A DNA stretch of 64,000 nucleotides, taken from assembly GCF_003330845.1 (NCBI RefSeq), contig NZ_CP026121.1, positions 7,855,501-7,919,500 on the forward strand. The letters run 5' to 3'. The translations under genes were made by a program, and so were the position numbers. The notes beneath the pieces are model-generated. The model did no database searches, was not told where the DNA came from, and was given only the letters and a program-made list of their open reading frames with translations. This stretch comes from Streptomyces sp. Go-475 (lineage in GTDB: Bacteria > Actinomycetota > Actinomycetes > Streptomycetales > Streptomycetaceae). Below, piece by piece: positions 20,740 through 29,230 of this stretch. Positions within the stretch are counted from its first letter, which is position 1. Every line of letters starts with the position of its first letter.

Positions 20740-22049
20740 GGGCGGAAGTCCTTCCCGTGGGCGCGACCGTCCGTGCCGCGCTGTCGGTCGAGCAGGTCGT
20801 CGGCGGGGCAGCGGCCCAGGACGACATAGCGGTCCAGGTAGGCGGTGACGGCGTCCGTGACCTCGGGCGCGGCGCCGAGCCGGGGCAGGGCGTCCAGCGC
20901 GGTCGTGAAGCACGTGACGGCCACCTCGCGCAGTTCCGCGTCGGCCAGGCCGCGCCGGGCCGCGTCGAGCCACAGCGGGTTGTGCGGCGCGGGCATCCCC
21001 AGCGTGCGTTCGGCGAGCGGCTTCACGGCCCGGTAGGCGGTCTCGGCGGCCTCCGGGTCGTCGAACAGCGCGGCCGTCACGGCCAGCGGCACGATCCAGC
21101 CGTCGTCCCCCGGCTGCGCGTCGATCATGCGCAGTTCGAGGTGGCCGCGCGGTCTGACCGGCGGGAACAGCGTCGTGACGTGGTAGTCGAGGTCCTCCCG
21201 CGTGGGCGGTCGCGGCACGCCCGTACGGATCCACTCCCGGAAGGTCAGCCCCTCCGGGACGTCCCAGGGCGCGCCGTCCCGCCGTACGCACATCACGGGG
21301 GAGTCCAGCACGTGCCCGGCCCAGGCGGCGCGTGGCTCGGCGTCCAGCGGCGGTCCGCCCGCCCGGCCGGCGCCGATCCGCGTCCACAGCAGCTGCCGGG
21401 TGGACAGCCAGCCGGTCGGCCGGTGGCCGGCGAGCGGGGAGTTGGCGAACGCGGCCACCAGGACCGGACCCAGATGGTGGGCCAGCCACCAGCGCCGTAC
21501 GTGGCCGAGGGGCCCGGGCTCCTCGTGGCCGGCGTCCAGGCAGACCTGCACGGAGGCGGAGGTGCACATCATGGCCCGGCCCGCGGGACCCGTGCGGTCC
21601 AGGCACGCCTCCATGGCGTCGTAGCGCGGTTCGCGCAGGAACCGACGGGGTTCGTGCCAGGGGTCGTGGCCGATGCCGACGAGGGTGAGGGCGTCCTCGC
21701 GGAGCACCGCGCGGACGGCGTCGAGGTCGGCGGAGACGGTGCGGACGAGCTCCGTCAGCGAGGCGGCGGGGGGCGAGCTCAGCTCCAGCTGGCCGCCGGG
21801 CTCCACGGTGAGCGCCGACCTCAGGGGCAGGGTCCGCAGTGCGGCGTAGGCCGCTTCGAGTCGTTCGGGTGTGACGGGGAGCTGCGGTGCGCGCAGCTCG
21901 TGGACGAGCCATTCCACCTCGACCCCGAGGCGGCGCGGCGGGCCGGTCTTGAAGCAGATGCCGCGGACGAGGGCCTCGACGTCTGCTTCGGACAGGGCGG
22001 CGTGTGGCTGGGTACAGCCTCCCGCCGCTGCTGTGGGCGAATCGGGCAT
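20736..22049 (-). CDS. egtA: glutamate-cysteine ligase EgtA
   Basis: 437 residues of the GCS2 glutamate-cysteine ligase family, as in RRLGVEVEWLVHEL, EPGGQLELSSPPAASLTELV, MMCTSASVQVCLDAGHE and HLELRMIDAQPGDDGW. It makes the gamma-glutamylcysteine used by EgtB. The ATG at 22049 (MPDSPTAAAGG) has AGGAGG eight bases upstream; an in-frame ATG at 22076 lacks this. It is the first gene of the operon. No egtE (C-S lyase) is in the window, which is usual for Streptomyces. Confidence 0.92.
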   Translation of the reverse strand: MPDSPTAAAGGCTQPHAALSEADVEALVRGICFKTGPPRRLGVEVEWLVHELRAPQLPVTPERLEAAYAALRTLPLRSALTVEPGGQLELSSPPAASLTELVRTVSADLDAVRAVLREDALTLVGIGHDPWHEPRRFLREPRYDAMEACLDRTGPAGRAMMCTSASVQVCLDAGHEEPGPLGHVRRWWLAHHLGPVLVAAFANSPLAGHRPTGWLSTRQLLWTRIGAGRAGGPPLDAEPRAAWAGHVLDSPVMCVRRDGAPWDVPEGLTFREWIRTGVPRPPTREDLDYHVTTLFPPVRPRGHLELRMIDAQPGDDGWIVPLAVTAALFDDPEAAETAYRAVKPLAERTLGMPAPHNPLWLDAARRGLADAELREVAVTCFTTALDALPRLGAAPEVTDAVTAYLDRYVVLGRCPADDLLDRQRGTDGRAHGKDFRP

Positions 22050-22341
22050 ATAGGGATCCTCCTGAGATTCCACCATGCCACCGGTCCGGGCGCTCCGGCG
22101 GCCCGAACCGGGATCACCCGTCCCACCCAAGCCCCTCCCGTCGCTCGGCACAAGGGTGCGAACCGGGGCGTTCCGGGCCGGTCATCCGGGTGGACCGGGC
22201 GTTTCCCGGCACTTTTCCCGGTGTTTTCCGGCCGCCGGAAACTGTGTTGCGCCGCGGATCCGGCGTCACCCAGGATGCCTGCGTGAGCACGACAAGAAGG
22301 ACCGCGCGGCGCGTGCTCGCGGCGCGTACGGGGGTGGCGCC

Positions 22342-23157
22342 GTGAGCGCGCGCCTGCGCGGTGTCGCGCGGCAGACCGAGCAGATCGTGGCGGCCGGGGT
22401 CTACCGGGCTCCCGACGGGCGCGAGGTGTCGATCGCGGCGGCGCTCCGGGCCGCGCGCGAGGGCACGCGCGTGTACGGGCCGGAACCGGTGCCGGTGCCC
22501 TCCGTCCGGGTGACGCGGACGCTGGTCGAGGTCACGGGCGAGAGCAGCCTGCAGGCCGCGCGACGGCTCAGCGGCGGCACGGCGGTGCTGAACTTCGCCT
22601 CCGCGCGCAATCCCGGCGGCGGCTACCTGAACGGCGCCCAGGCCCAGGAGGAGGCACTGTGCCGGGCTTCGGCGCTCTACACCTGCCTGCTCGGGGCCCG
22701 CGCCTTCTACGACCACCACCGCGCGCACCGCGACCCGTTCTACACCGACCGGGTCATCCACTCACCCGCCGTGCCCGTCTTCCGCGACGACCGGGGCGGC
22801 CTGCTGGCGGAGCCCTGCACCGTCGGTTTCCTCACCTCGGCCGCGCCCAACGCGGGCGTGGTGCTCCGTACGGCCCCCGAGCGGGTGGCCGAGCTGCCGA
22901 GGGCCCTCGCCGTCCGGGCCGAACGCGTCCTGGAGACGGCAGCGGCGCACGGCTACCGCAAGCTCGTCCTGGGTGCCTGGGGCTGCGGGGTGTTCCGCAA
23001 CGATCCTGACCGGGTGGCGGGGGCCTTCCGGGGGCTGCTGGGGCCGGGCGGACGGTTCTCGGACACCTTCGAGCACGTGGTGTTCGGGGTGCTGGACCGC
23101 ACGCCCGGCCAGGTGGTGCGGGCCGCCTTCGAGAAGACCTTTCAGGTCCAGCCGTAG
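22342..23157 (+). CDS. TIGR02452-type macrodomain protein (bacterial PARG-like)
   Basis: 271 residues from a GTG. The poly(ADP-ribose) glycohydrolase signature GGG-X6-8-QEE is present as NPGGGYLNGAQAQEEALCRA, with YTDRVIHSPAVPVF, a macrodomain core and LGAWGCGVFRNDPDRVA. Known bacterial relatives hydrolyse ADP-ribose from proteins. It is divergent from egtA across about 290 bp with no other gene. Its 3' end overlaps the convergent PemK-like gene by 16 bp. Confidence 0.85.
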   Translation: MSARLRGVARQTEQIVAAGVYRAPDGREVSIAAALRAAREGTRVYGPEPVPVPSVRVTRTLVEVTGESSLQAARRLSGGTAVLNFASARNPGGGYLNGAQAQEEALCRASALYTCLLGARAFYDHHRAHRDPFYTDRVIHSPAVPVFRDDRGGLLAEPCTVGFLTSAAPNAGVVLRTAPERVAELPRALAVRAERVLETAAAHGYRKLVLGAWGCGVFRNDPDRVAGAFRGLLGPGGRFSDTFEHVVFGVLDRTPGQVVRAAFEKTFQVQP

Positions 23158-23588
23158 CGCTCCCGCAGGCGGTGCCGGACCAGGTTGAACCGCATGCGGT
23201 CCAGGGCGCAGGCCTCCCGGCGCATACCGTCCTCGTGCAGGCGCAGGACCCGGTCGACGTCGACCCATGACTCCCGGCCGGACCGGTCCCACGGACCGCT
23301 GCCGATCGGCACCCACTCCCGGTCGCCGTCGTGCCGCTTGCTGGACAGCTGCACGGCCAGGAACGTGCCGCCGGCCTCGCGGGCGACCACGAGCACCGGG
23401 CGGTCCTTGCCCCGGCCGTCGTTCTCCTCGAAGGGCACCCACGTCCAGACGATCTCGCCGGGGTCGGGGTCGCCGTCGTGCGCGGGTGAGTACTCGGTGC
23501 GCACCCGGCCCACCCGGCGCGGGTCGGCCTGGACGGTGGCGGACGGGCCGTGGCGGCCGGGGACGTTCTCGTCGGTAAACGCGGTCAC
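23142..23588 (-). CDS. PemK/MazF-fold protein
   Basis: 148 residues from GTG. The central part has the PemK/MazF fold signature PGEIVWTWVPFEENDGRGKDRPVLVVARE, then FLAVQLSSKRHDGD and a WVDVDRVLRL strand. MazF/PemK proteins are RNases paired with an antitoxin, but no antitoxin gene is adjacent on either side. The long N-terminus (about 40 residues) and solitary position suggest a stand-alone or domesticated member. It is tail to tail with the PARG-like gene. Confidence 0.78.
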   Translation of the reverse strand: MTAFTDENVPGRHGPSATVQADPRRVGRVRTEYSPAHDGDPDPGEIVWTWVPFEENDGRGKDRPVLVVAREAGGTFLAVQLSSKRHDGDREWVPIGSGPWDRSGRESWVDVDRVLRLHEDGMRREACALDRMRFNLVRHRLRERYGWT

Positions 23589-23630
23589 GGGGGCACCCTA
23601 AGGGCTGCCCCCGTGGGCGCGTCCGCAGGG

Positions 23631-25115
23631 TCACCTGTCGTCCATCGGCACCTTCTGGGCCGGCCCGTCGGGCGACGAGGTCTCCTGCGGCGCCTGCCCG
23701 TTCCGGTCCATCGACGCGAGCAGCTGACGGGCGAGGCCCAGCCCCGTGCCGCCCATGGTGAGCGCCTTGGCGAACAGGTCCGCCATGCCGTCGGCGCCGT
23801 TCAGCAGCACCATGTTGTCGACGTTGCCGAAGGCGGACGCGCCGGCCTTCACGATCTCCGGCCAGTTCTCGGCGAGTTGCTGGGCGACGACCGCCTCCTG
23901 GTTCTCGGCGAGGGCGGCGGCCCGCGCCTTGATGGCCTCCGCCTCCGCGAGCCCCTTGGCCTTGGCCGCCGCGGCCTCGGCCAGCCCCCTGGCCTGCGCG
24001 GCGGCCGCCTCGGCCTCACCGGTCGCCCGGGTGGCCCGCGCGGCCGCGGCACCCCGAGCCGTCGTCGCCTCGGCCTCGGCGCCCGCGGCCGTCTTGACCC
24101 GGGTCGCCTCGGCCGCCGCCGCGAGTTCCGTCTCCTTCGCCCGCGCCTCGGCCGCCGAGATCCGCGCGTCGCGCTCGGCCTCCGCCAGTGTGCGCTTCTC
24201 GTAGGCCGCGGCGTCGGCGGGCTTGCGGACGTCCGCCTGGAGCTGCTGCTCGCGCCGGTGCGCCTCCAGCTCCGCCACCCGCGTCTCCTGGACGACGACC
24301 TCCTGCCGGGCACCGGCCTCGGCGAGCGGTCCGGCCTGCCGGGCCTTGGCGGCCGCCTTGTCCCGCTCGGCCTGGTAGCCGGCCTGGAGGATCTCGCTGT
24401 CCCGCGTCGCCTCCGCCATCCGCGCGAACGACTGCTGCTCCGCCTCGGTGGCCAGCCGGTTCGCCTCGGCCTGTGCGATGCGCGCGTCCCGCTGCACGGC
24501 CGCCGCGTGCGGCATGGCGAGGTTCTGGATGTACCCGGTCGGGTCCTCGATCTCGTGGATCTGCAGCGAGTCCACGATCAGTCCCAGCTTCTCCATCTCC
24601 GTGCCGCACGCGGCCCGCGTCTGCCCGGTGAGCTTCTCCCGGTCCCGGATCATGTCCTCGACCGTCAACCCGCCCACGATGGACCGCAGATGACCGGCGA
24701 AGACGTTGTGCACCCGCTCCGACATCAGCCTCTGCTGGTCGAGGAACCGGCGGGCCGCGTTGGCGATCGACACGAAGTCGTCGCCCACCTTGAAGATGAC
24801 CACGCCCCGCACCTTCAGCGGGATGCCCTGATGGGTCACGCAGTCCACGTGGAGTTCCGTCTCGTTCAGGTCGAGCGAGAGCCTGCGCACCGCCTGCACA
24901 CCGGGCAGCACGAGCGTGCCCCGCCCGGTGACGATGCGGAGTCCCATGCCCTCCTCGAGGCCCTCCGTGCGGTGCTTGGAACCGGAGATGATCAGTGCCT
25001 CGTTGGGCTCGGCGACCCGCCACATGAGCTTGAACAGACCGATGACGACGAGGACGGCGGCAACCGCCACCCCCGCCACGACGCCGACGACCATCGGCAT
25101 GCGCCCCCTCTGCAT
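23631..25115 (-). CDS. flotillin-like SPFH-domain membrane protein
   Basis: 494 residues. One N-terminal transmembrane helix (MVVGVVAGVAVAAVLVVIGL) is followed by an SPFH/band-7 domain (EALIISGSKHRTEGLEEGMG to EKLGLIVDSLQIHEIEDP). A long Ala/Glu-rich coiled coil (about residues 210-400) and a flotillin-type C-terminus (ALTMGGTGLGLARQLL) complete it. Flotillins scaffold ordered membrane patches. An NfeD-like gene is just upstream on the same strand, the typical flotillin partner. Confidence 0.9.
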   Translation of the reverse strand: MQRGRMPMVVGVVAGVAVAAVLVVIGLFKLMWRVAEPNEALIISGSKHRTEGLEEGMGLRIVTGRGTLVLPGVQAVRRLSLDLNETELHVDCVTHQGIPLKVRGVVIFKVGDDFVSIANAARRFLDQQRLMSERVHNVFAGHLRSIVGGLTVEDMIRDREKLTGQTRAACGTEMEKLGLIVDSLQIHEIEDPTGYIQNLAMPHAAAVQRDARIAQAEANRLATEAEQQSFARMAEATRDSEILQAGYQAERDKAAAKARQAGPLAEAGARQEVVVQETRVAELEAHRREQQLQADVRKPADAAAYEKRTLAEAERDARISAAEARAKETELAAAAEATRVKTAAGAEAEATTARGAAAARATRATGEAEAAAAQARGLAEAAAAKAKGLAEAEAIKARAAALAENQEAVVAQQLAENWPEIVKAGASAFGNVDNMVLLNGADGMADLFAKALTMGGTGLGLARQLLASMDRNGQAPQETSSPDGPAQKVPMDDR

Positions 25116-25234
25116 GGTGCCCTCTCGGCACCGAACGAAGGGGAGTGTGCTCCTCGGCGGAGCCCCGGGCCAGATACCTGCCCAACCTTGCCCAAAGCTT
25201 GACGCGTACGGCTCTCACCTGCGTCGCAGCGGGC

Positions 25235-25453
25235 TCAACTGTCGTATGCCGCCGTGACGTAGACGGTTCTCGGGGGCAGGTACTCGACCACCATGACGAT
25301 CGTGCCCGGCTCGATGCGGTCCGTCGCGGACGCGGGGTGGGCGAGGAAGTGCTCGGCGCCGCCGCGCACGCGGACGATCACCTCGCCGACCAGTCCGGGC
25401 CCCACCGTTCCGGTGACCCGCCCCATGAGTCCGACCATCGACGCGTCCGCCAT
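25235..25453 (-). CDS. small NfeD-like OB-fold protein, flotillin partner
   Basis: 72 residues from ATG 25453. MVGLMGRVTGTVGPGLVGEVIVRVRGG and then IEPGTIVMVVEYLPPRTVYVTAAYDS fit the C-terminal OB-fold of NfeD proteins without the membrane part. Such proteins act with flotillins. It is 119 bp upstream of the flotillin gene on the same strand and 20 bp downstream of the amidase gene. Confidence 0.68.
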   Translation of the reverse strand: MADASMVGLMGRVTGTVGPGLVGEVIVRVRGGAEHFLAHPASATDRIEPGTIVMVVEYLPPRTVYVTAAYDS

Positions 25454-25473
25454 GGGGGACAGCGTACGGTCGC

Positions 25474-26898
25474 TCAGGCGGCGGCGGAACGGGCCGTGAC
25501 CGGCGGCGCCGGCCACTTCTCGTGCCAGCGCAGCTCCGCCTCCAACTGCGCGGCCACCCGCACCAGGAGCGGTTCGCTGTTCGCCGGTCCGAGCAGTTGC
25601 GCCCCGACCGGCAGACCGTCCGGTGTGAACCCGGCGGGCACGTTGACCCCCGGCCAGCCCAGCACGTTCCACGGCCAGGCGTACGGGCAGGCCGCGATCA
25701 TCGCCCGGTCGGTGGCGAACCCGCTGAGTTCGAGCAGGGCGCCGATCCGGGGCGGGGGAGCGGCGGTCGTCGGGGCGAGGACGACGTCGTACGAGGCGAA
25801 GAACCCGCCGATACGGCGGTGCAGCACGGCCTCCGCCCGCCGGGCCGCCCGCAGCGGCGCCCCGCCCAGCAGCCGGCCCAGCCGGGCCGCGTCCCGGGTG
25901 CGCCGGTCCAGCAGCGCCGGGAAGGGCGCCTCGCCCACCCGCTCGGCGATCCCGGCCGTCGCGCGCGGCACGAACGTCAGCCCGATCTGCCCGTAGGGCG
26001 GGTCCGCCTCCTCGACCCGGTGCCCCAGGGCGGCGAGCCGCTCGGCGAGTTCCACGATCCGGACGCGGACCTCCGGCAGGAGGCGGGCGGGCACCGCCGT
26101 GAACGGCGGCTTGAGGGAGAGCGCGATGCGCAGCCGCCCGGGGTCGCGGCCGACGGCCCCCGAGACGTCGAGAGCCGGGGGCCGGTGCGGGTCCAGCGCG
26201 TGGTTGCCGCTCGCCGCGTCCAGCAGCAGGGCCGCGTCGGCGACCGTGCGGGCGAGGGTGCCGTTGACGGTGATGCCCTGGAAGGACTCGCCGCGCGGCC
26301 AGGTGGAGATGCGGCCGCGCTGCGGTTTGATGCCGATCAGGTGGGTCCACGCGGCCGGGATCCGCACCGACCCCGCCCCGTCCGAGCCGAGCGCGGCGGG
26401 CACGAGACCGGCGGCGACCGCCGCGGCCGAGCCGCCCGAGGAACCGCCGGGCGTGTGCTCGGTGCTCCACGGATTGCGGGTCGCGCCGAAGGCGGGACCC
26501 TCGGTGAAGGGCCACTGCCCGAACTCGCAGGTGTTGGTCTTGCCGACGATCACCGCCCCGGCCGCGCGCAGCCGCCGGACCGCCTCGCCGTCCTCGGCGA
26601 CCGGCGGGAACTCGCCGCAGCAGCCGAAGGCGGTCGGTTCGCCGGCCACGTCCATGTCGTCCTTCACCGCCACGGGCACCCCGAGCAGCGGCTTGCGACC
26701 GCCCGCGGCCAGCTCCAGGTCGGCCGCGTCGGCCTCGGCGAGCGCCGCCTCGGCCCGCACGATCCGGAAGGCGTTGATGCTGCCCTGCGCCGCCTCGATC
26801 CGCGCCAGCGTCCGCTCGACCAGCGCCCGGGACGTCACCTCCCCGGCGGCCAGCGCGCGGGCGGTCTCCGCCAGGCCTGCGGCACGGTCGAGCGTCAT
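25474..26898 (-). CDS. amidase (amidase signature family)
   Basis: 474 residues. The amidase-signature Ser-cisSer-Lys triad is visible: Lys in GVPVAVKDDMDV, and the serines in TPGGSSGGSAAAVAAGLVPAALGSDGAGSVRIPAAW. The start ATG 26898 (MTLDRAAGLAETARALAAG) is the family N-terminus; upstream codons are not family-like. It hydrolyses an amide or amidates tRNA-like substrates, but with no gatB nearby it is more likely a catabolic amidase. A TACCGAACGGTA palindrome lies 27 bp upstream. Confidence 0.9.
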   Translation of the reverse strand: MTLDRAAGLAETARALAAGEVTSRALVERTLARIEAAQGSINAFRIVRAEAALAEADAADLELAAGGRKPLLGVPVAVKDDMDVAGEPTAFGCCGEFPPVAEDGEAVRRLRAAGAVIVGKTNTCEFGQWPFTEGPAFGATRNPWSTEHTPGGSSGGSAAAVAAGLVPAALGSDGAGSVRIPAAWTHLIGIKPQRGRISTWPRGESFQGITVNGTLARTVADAALLLDAASGNHALDPHRPPALDVSGAVGRDPGRLRIALSLKPPFTAVPARLLPEVRVRIVELAERLAALGHRVEEADPPYGQIGLTFVPRATAGIAERVGEAPFPALLDRRTRDAARLGRLLGGAPLRAARRAEAVLHRRIGGFFASYDVVLAPTTAAPPPRIGALLELSGFATDRAMIAACPYAWPWNVLGWPGVNVPAGFTPDGLPVGAQLLGPANSEPLLVRVAAQLEAELRWHEKWPAPPVTARSAAA

Positions 26899-26924
26899 GC
26901 GGACACCTCCGGAAGCAGCTCCTC

Positions 26925-26936
26925 TACCGAACGGTA
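26925..26936. promoter_or_regulatory. TACCGAACGGTA palindrome upstream of amidase
   Basis: A 5-2-5 perfect inverted repeat 27 bp upstream of the amidase ATG, typical of TetR-family operators. A near-identical site (TACCGAACGGTG) occurs upstream of the ABC exporter at 38444. The regulator is unknown. Confidence 0.45.
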
Positions 26937-27140
26937 ACGTCCGGTGGCCGGCGGGGGAACGCCGACGGCGGGAGTGGAAATTCACCCACAGGCCACCTCT
27001 TCCTCACTGGGCTCATCCGCTCCTGTTCAAACCATTGACGGCCCCCCGCCTCCCCCTTACTTTCTGAGCCCCACTTCCTGATCGGTTTGCCGAACCTTGT
27101 TCGGTATATCGACTCCCGGTTGCTCGAGGGAGAGCCGCCC

Positions 27141-28529
27141 GTGACCCCACACCCCGCCGCCCCGTCCCGCCGCACCCTGCTGCGCGCCCTGGCCGCCCTG
27201 CCCGCCTCGGCCCTGCTGCTGGGCGAAGCACCGGGACTGCTCGGCAGCGCCCTGGCCGCCGCGCCCCCGAACGGCTCCGCCACCCGCTACACCATCGTCC
27301 CGTTCCTCAACAGCGACGACGGCACGGTCAACGTCTACCAGTCGGACGACGCCACCGACTTCCGGCTGCTGCGCGCCTCCGCGTACACACCGCCGACCGG
27401 CCGGATCCGTGACGCGAGCGTCATCAGACACACCGACGGCTACTACTACGTCACCTACACCACGCGCACCTGGCAGGACACCAGCACGACCATCGGCTTC
27501 GCCCGCAGCTCCGACCGCGTCAACTGGACGTTCCTCTACGACTACACCGTCCCCCTGGCCAACCTGTCCCGCGCCTGGGCGCCCGAGTGGTTCGTCGACA
27601 GCGACGGCAGCGTCAGCATCATCGTGTCCTGCTCCACCACGAACGACCAGTGGATCTTCACGCCGTACCTGCTGCGGGCCACGAACTCGGCGCTCACGGC
27701 GTGGAGTTCACCGGTGCCGCTCTCCGGCATCGGCGCCAACCACATCGACACGTTCATCGTGAAGATCGGCTCGACGTACCACGCGTTCCCGAAGAACGAG
27801 ACGACGAAGTACATCGAGTACGCCACCGCCTCGAACCTGACCGGCCCGTACACCATCCGCCGGACGGGCGACTGGGCGGGCTGGGGCAGCTACCGCGAGG
27901 GCCCGGCGCTGGTCCGGCTCGACAACGGCGGCTGGCGGATGTTCTTCGACGGCTACGGCGACGGGAACTACTACTACAGCGACAGCTACGACACCTTCGC
28001 CACCTGGTCGGCGCCGGCCGCGCTGCCCGGGATCTCCGGCACCGCACGGCACTTCACGGTGGTCAAGGAGACGGTCGCGGGCGGCCCGAGCCTGGCGAAG
28101 AACGTCACGCGCTCCTTCCGGTCGGCCAACTACTCCACCCGCTACTGGCAGCAGCAGTCCTCACTGCTCAACCTGCCCGTGGTGAGCGGCTCCAGCACCA
28201 CCGCCGAGAAGCAGGCCGCCACCTTCACGGTCGTCGCCGGCCTGGCCGACGGCAGCGGCTACTCCTTCCGCGACACGGCCGGCAACTACCTGCGGCACTG
28301 GGACTTCCGCGCCCGCTTCGATCCGAACGACGGCACGAGCACGCTCGCCAAGGACGCCACGTTCGTCCTGAGGGCCGGCGCGGCGTCGGGCTCCGTCCGC
28401 TTCGAGTCGTACAACTACCCGGGGTACTACCTGCGCCACTACTCCTACCAGCTCCGCGTCGAGCGCTCGAACGGAACGGACCTGTTCCGCCAGGACAGCT
28501 CGTTCGTGCCGGTGGCTGCCTGGGCCTGA
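27141..28529 (+). CDS. secreted GH43-like glycosidase with AbfB/CBM42 domain
   Basis: 462 residues from a GTG with AGGGAGAG eight bases upstream. The signal has a twin-arginine start (SRRTLLRALAALPASALLLG), suggesting Tat export. Next comes a five-bladed beta-propeller-like part (RDASVIRHTDGYYYVTYTTR, WAPEWFVDSDGSVSIIV, EGPALVRLDNGGWRMFFDGY) as in GH43 arabinosidases and xylosidases. A C-terminal AbfB-type arabinose-binding domain follows (SLLNLPVVSGSSTTAEKQAATF, SYNYPGYYLRHYSYQLRV). It probably acts on arabinose side chains of plant polysaccharides. Confidence 0.85.
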   Translation: MTPHPAAPSRRTLLRALAALPASALLLGEAPGLLGSALAAAPPNGSATRYTIVPFLNSDDGTVNVYQSDDATDFRLLRASAYTPPTGRIRDASVIRHTDGYYYVTYTTRTWQDTSTTIGFARSSDRVNWTFLYDYTVPLANLSRAWAPEWFVDSDGSVSIIVSCSTTNDQWIFTPYLLRATNSALTAWSSPVPLSGIGANHIDTFIVKIGSTYHAFPKNETTKYIEYATASNLTGPYTIRRTGDWAGWGSYREGPALVRLDNGGWRMFFDGYGDGNYYYSDSYDTFATWSAPAALPGISGTARHFTVVKETVAGGPSLAKNVTRSFRSANYSTRYWQQQSSLLNLPVVSGSSTTAEKQAATFTVVAGLADGSGYSFRDTAGNYLRHWDFRARFDPNDGTSTLAKDATFVLRAGAASGSVRFESYNYPGYYLRHYSYQLRVERSNGTDLFRQDSSFVPVAAWA

Positions 28530-28564
28530 GCGCACCGGGGGCGGCCGGCCCTCGGCAGCGGCAT

Positions 28565-28620
28565 CGGCCGAACGGTCGAGGGACCCGGGGGAGACGGCCC
28601 GGATGCCGACCGTTCGGCCG
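28565..28620. repeat. 14-bp perfect inverted repeat
   Basis: CGGCCGAACGGTCG (28565-28578) and its exact reverse complement (28607-28620) are separated by 28 bp. They lie 36 bp after the GH43 stop and 67 bp before the DUF4333 gene. This could be a terminator hairpin or a pair of operators; each arm contains CCGAACGGT. Confidence 0.6.
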
Positions 28621-28686
28621 AGGCGCGCGTGCGGTCCGGCGGGCGAGGGTGGAGCCGCATCCTCCCCCCGACCTCAGGAGCACACC

Positions 28687-29058
28687 ATGCAGCGCAGCAC
28701 GTTCTTCGTCGGTGCCGTCGGCGGCGCGACCGCCGTCGTCGCACTGGGCGGTCTCGGCACCCATCTCCTCTCGGGCACCGAGTCGACCAGCCGCCTCGAC
28801 GAGCACAGCACGGCGTCGGTGGACGGCCACAAGGCGCTCGCCGCGAACATCGTCGCCGGCCGCACCGAGAGCAAGTACCACCCGCTGCCCTGGGTCGGCG
28901 ACAAGCTCTCCGGCGTCTCCTGCCCGACCGGTCTCAAGGCCGTGGCCGGAGCCACCCTCACCTGCACCGGCAAGAGAAGCGACGGCAAGACCGTCGAGAT
29001 CCCCGTCCGCGTGACCAGGGCCGGCGCCAAGAGCGTCACTTGGACGTTCGAGCGCTGA
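28687..29058 (+). CDS. secreted DUF4333-type protein
   Basis: 123 residues. A hydrophobic signal or anchor (TFFVGAVGGATAVVALGGLG) is followed by a small extracellular domain with two cysteines. SGVSCPTGLKAVAGATLTCTGKRSDGKTVEIPVRVT is the DUF4333 pattern, which is found in actinobacterial secreted proteins. CTCAGGAG lies before the ATG. Function unknown; an envelope location is likely. Confidence 0.75.
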   Translation: MQRSTFFVGAVGGATAVVALGGLGTHLLSGTESTSRLDEHSTASVDGHKALAANIVAGRTESKYHPLPWVGDKLSGVSCPTGLKAVAGATLTCTGKRSDGKTVEIPVRVTRAGAKSVTWTFER

Positions 29059-29226
29059 CCTGCTGCTGGGCTCGACAAGGCGGCCGGCACCACCGTCGAC
29101 GTCTCCGGTGCCCTGCAACTGGCGGTCTGCGTGGCCGTCGGCGCGCTGGCCGTGCTCGCCGCGATCGGCGGCAGCGGGCCGCTGCCGCGGAAGGTGACGG
29201 CGGGCCCGGCACAGACGGCGGACTGA
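29059..29226 (+). pseudogene. possible 3' remnant of a membrane-protein gene
   Basis: In the same frame as, and directly after, the DUF4333 stop codon, 55 codons read LDKAAGTTVDVSGALQLAVC, VAVGALAVLAAIGG and PLPRKVTAGPAQTAD before a stop. The hydrophobic helix with a polar tail looks like the end of an MFS-type transporter. No start codon or RBS fits. It may be the tail of a deleted gene. Confidence 0.35.
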
Positions 29227-29230
29227 CGCG

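Noticed and set aside
22284..22345. 20-codon frame (VSTTRRTARRVLAARTGVAP) overlapping the PARG-like start
   Set aside because: It resembles a leader in position only; no Cys or His-Asp-Phe core, and it may be chance.
23550..25202. 550-codon plus-strand frame opposite the flotillin gene
   Set aside because: Antisense of a repetitive coiled coil gives Leu/Gly/Arg repeats; no start site or domain.
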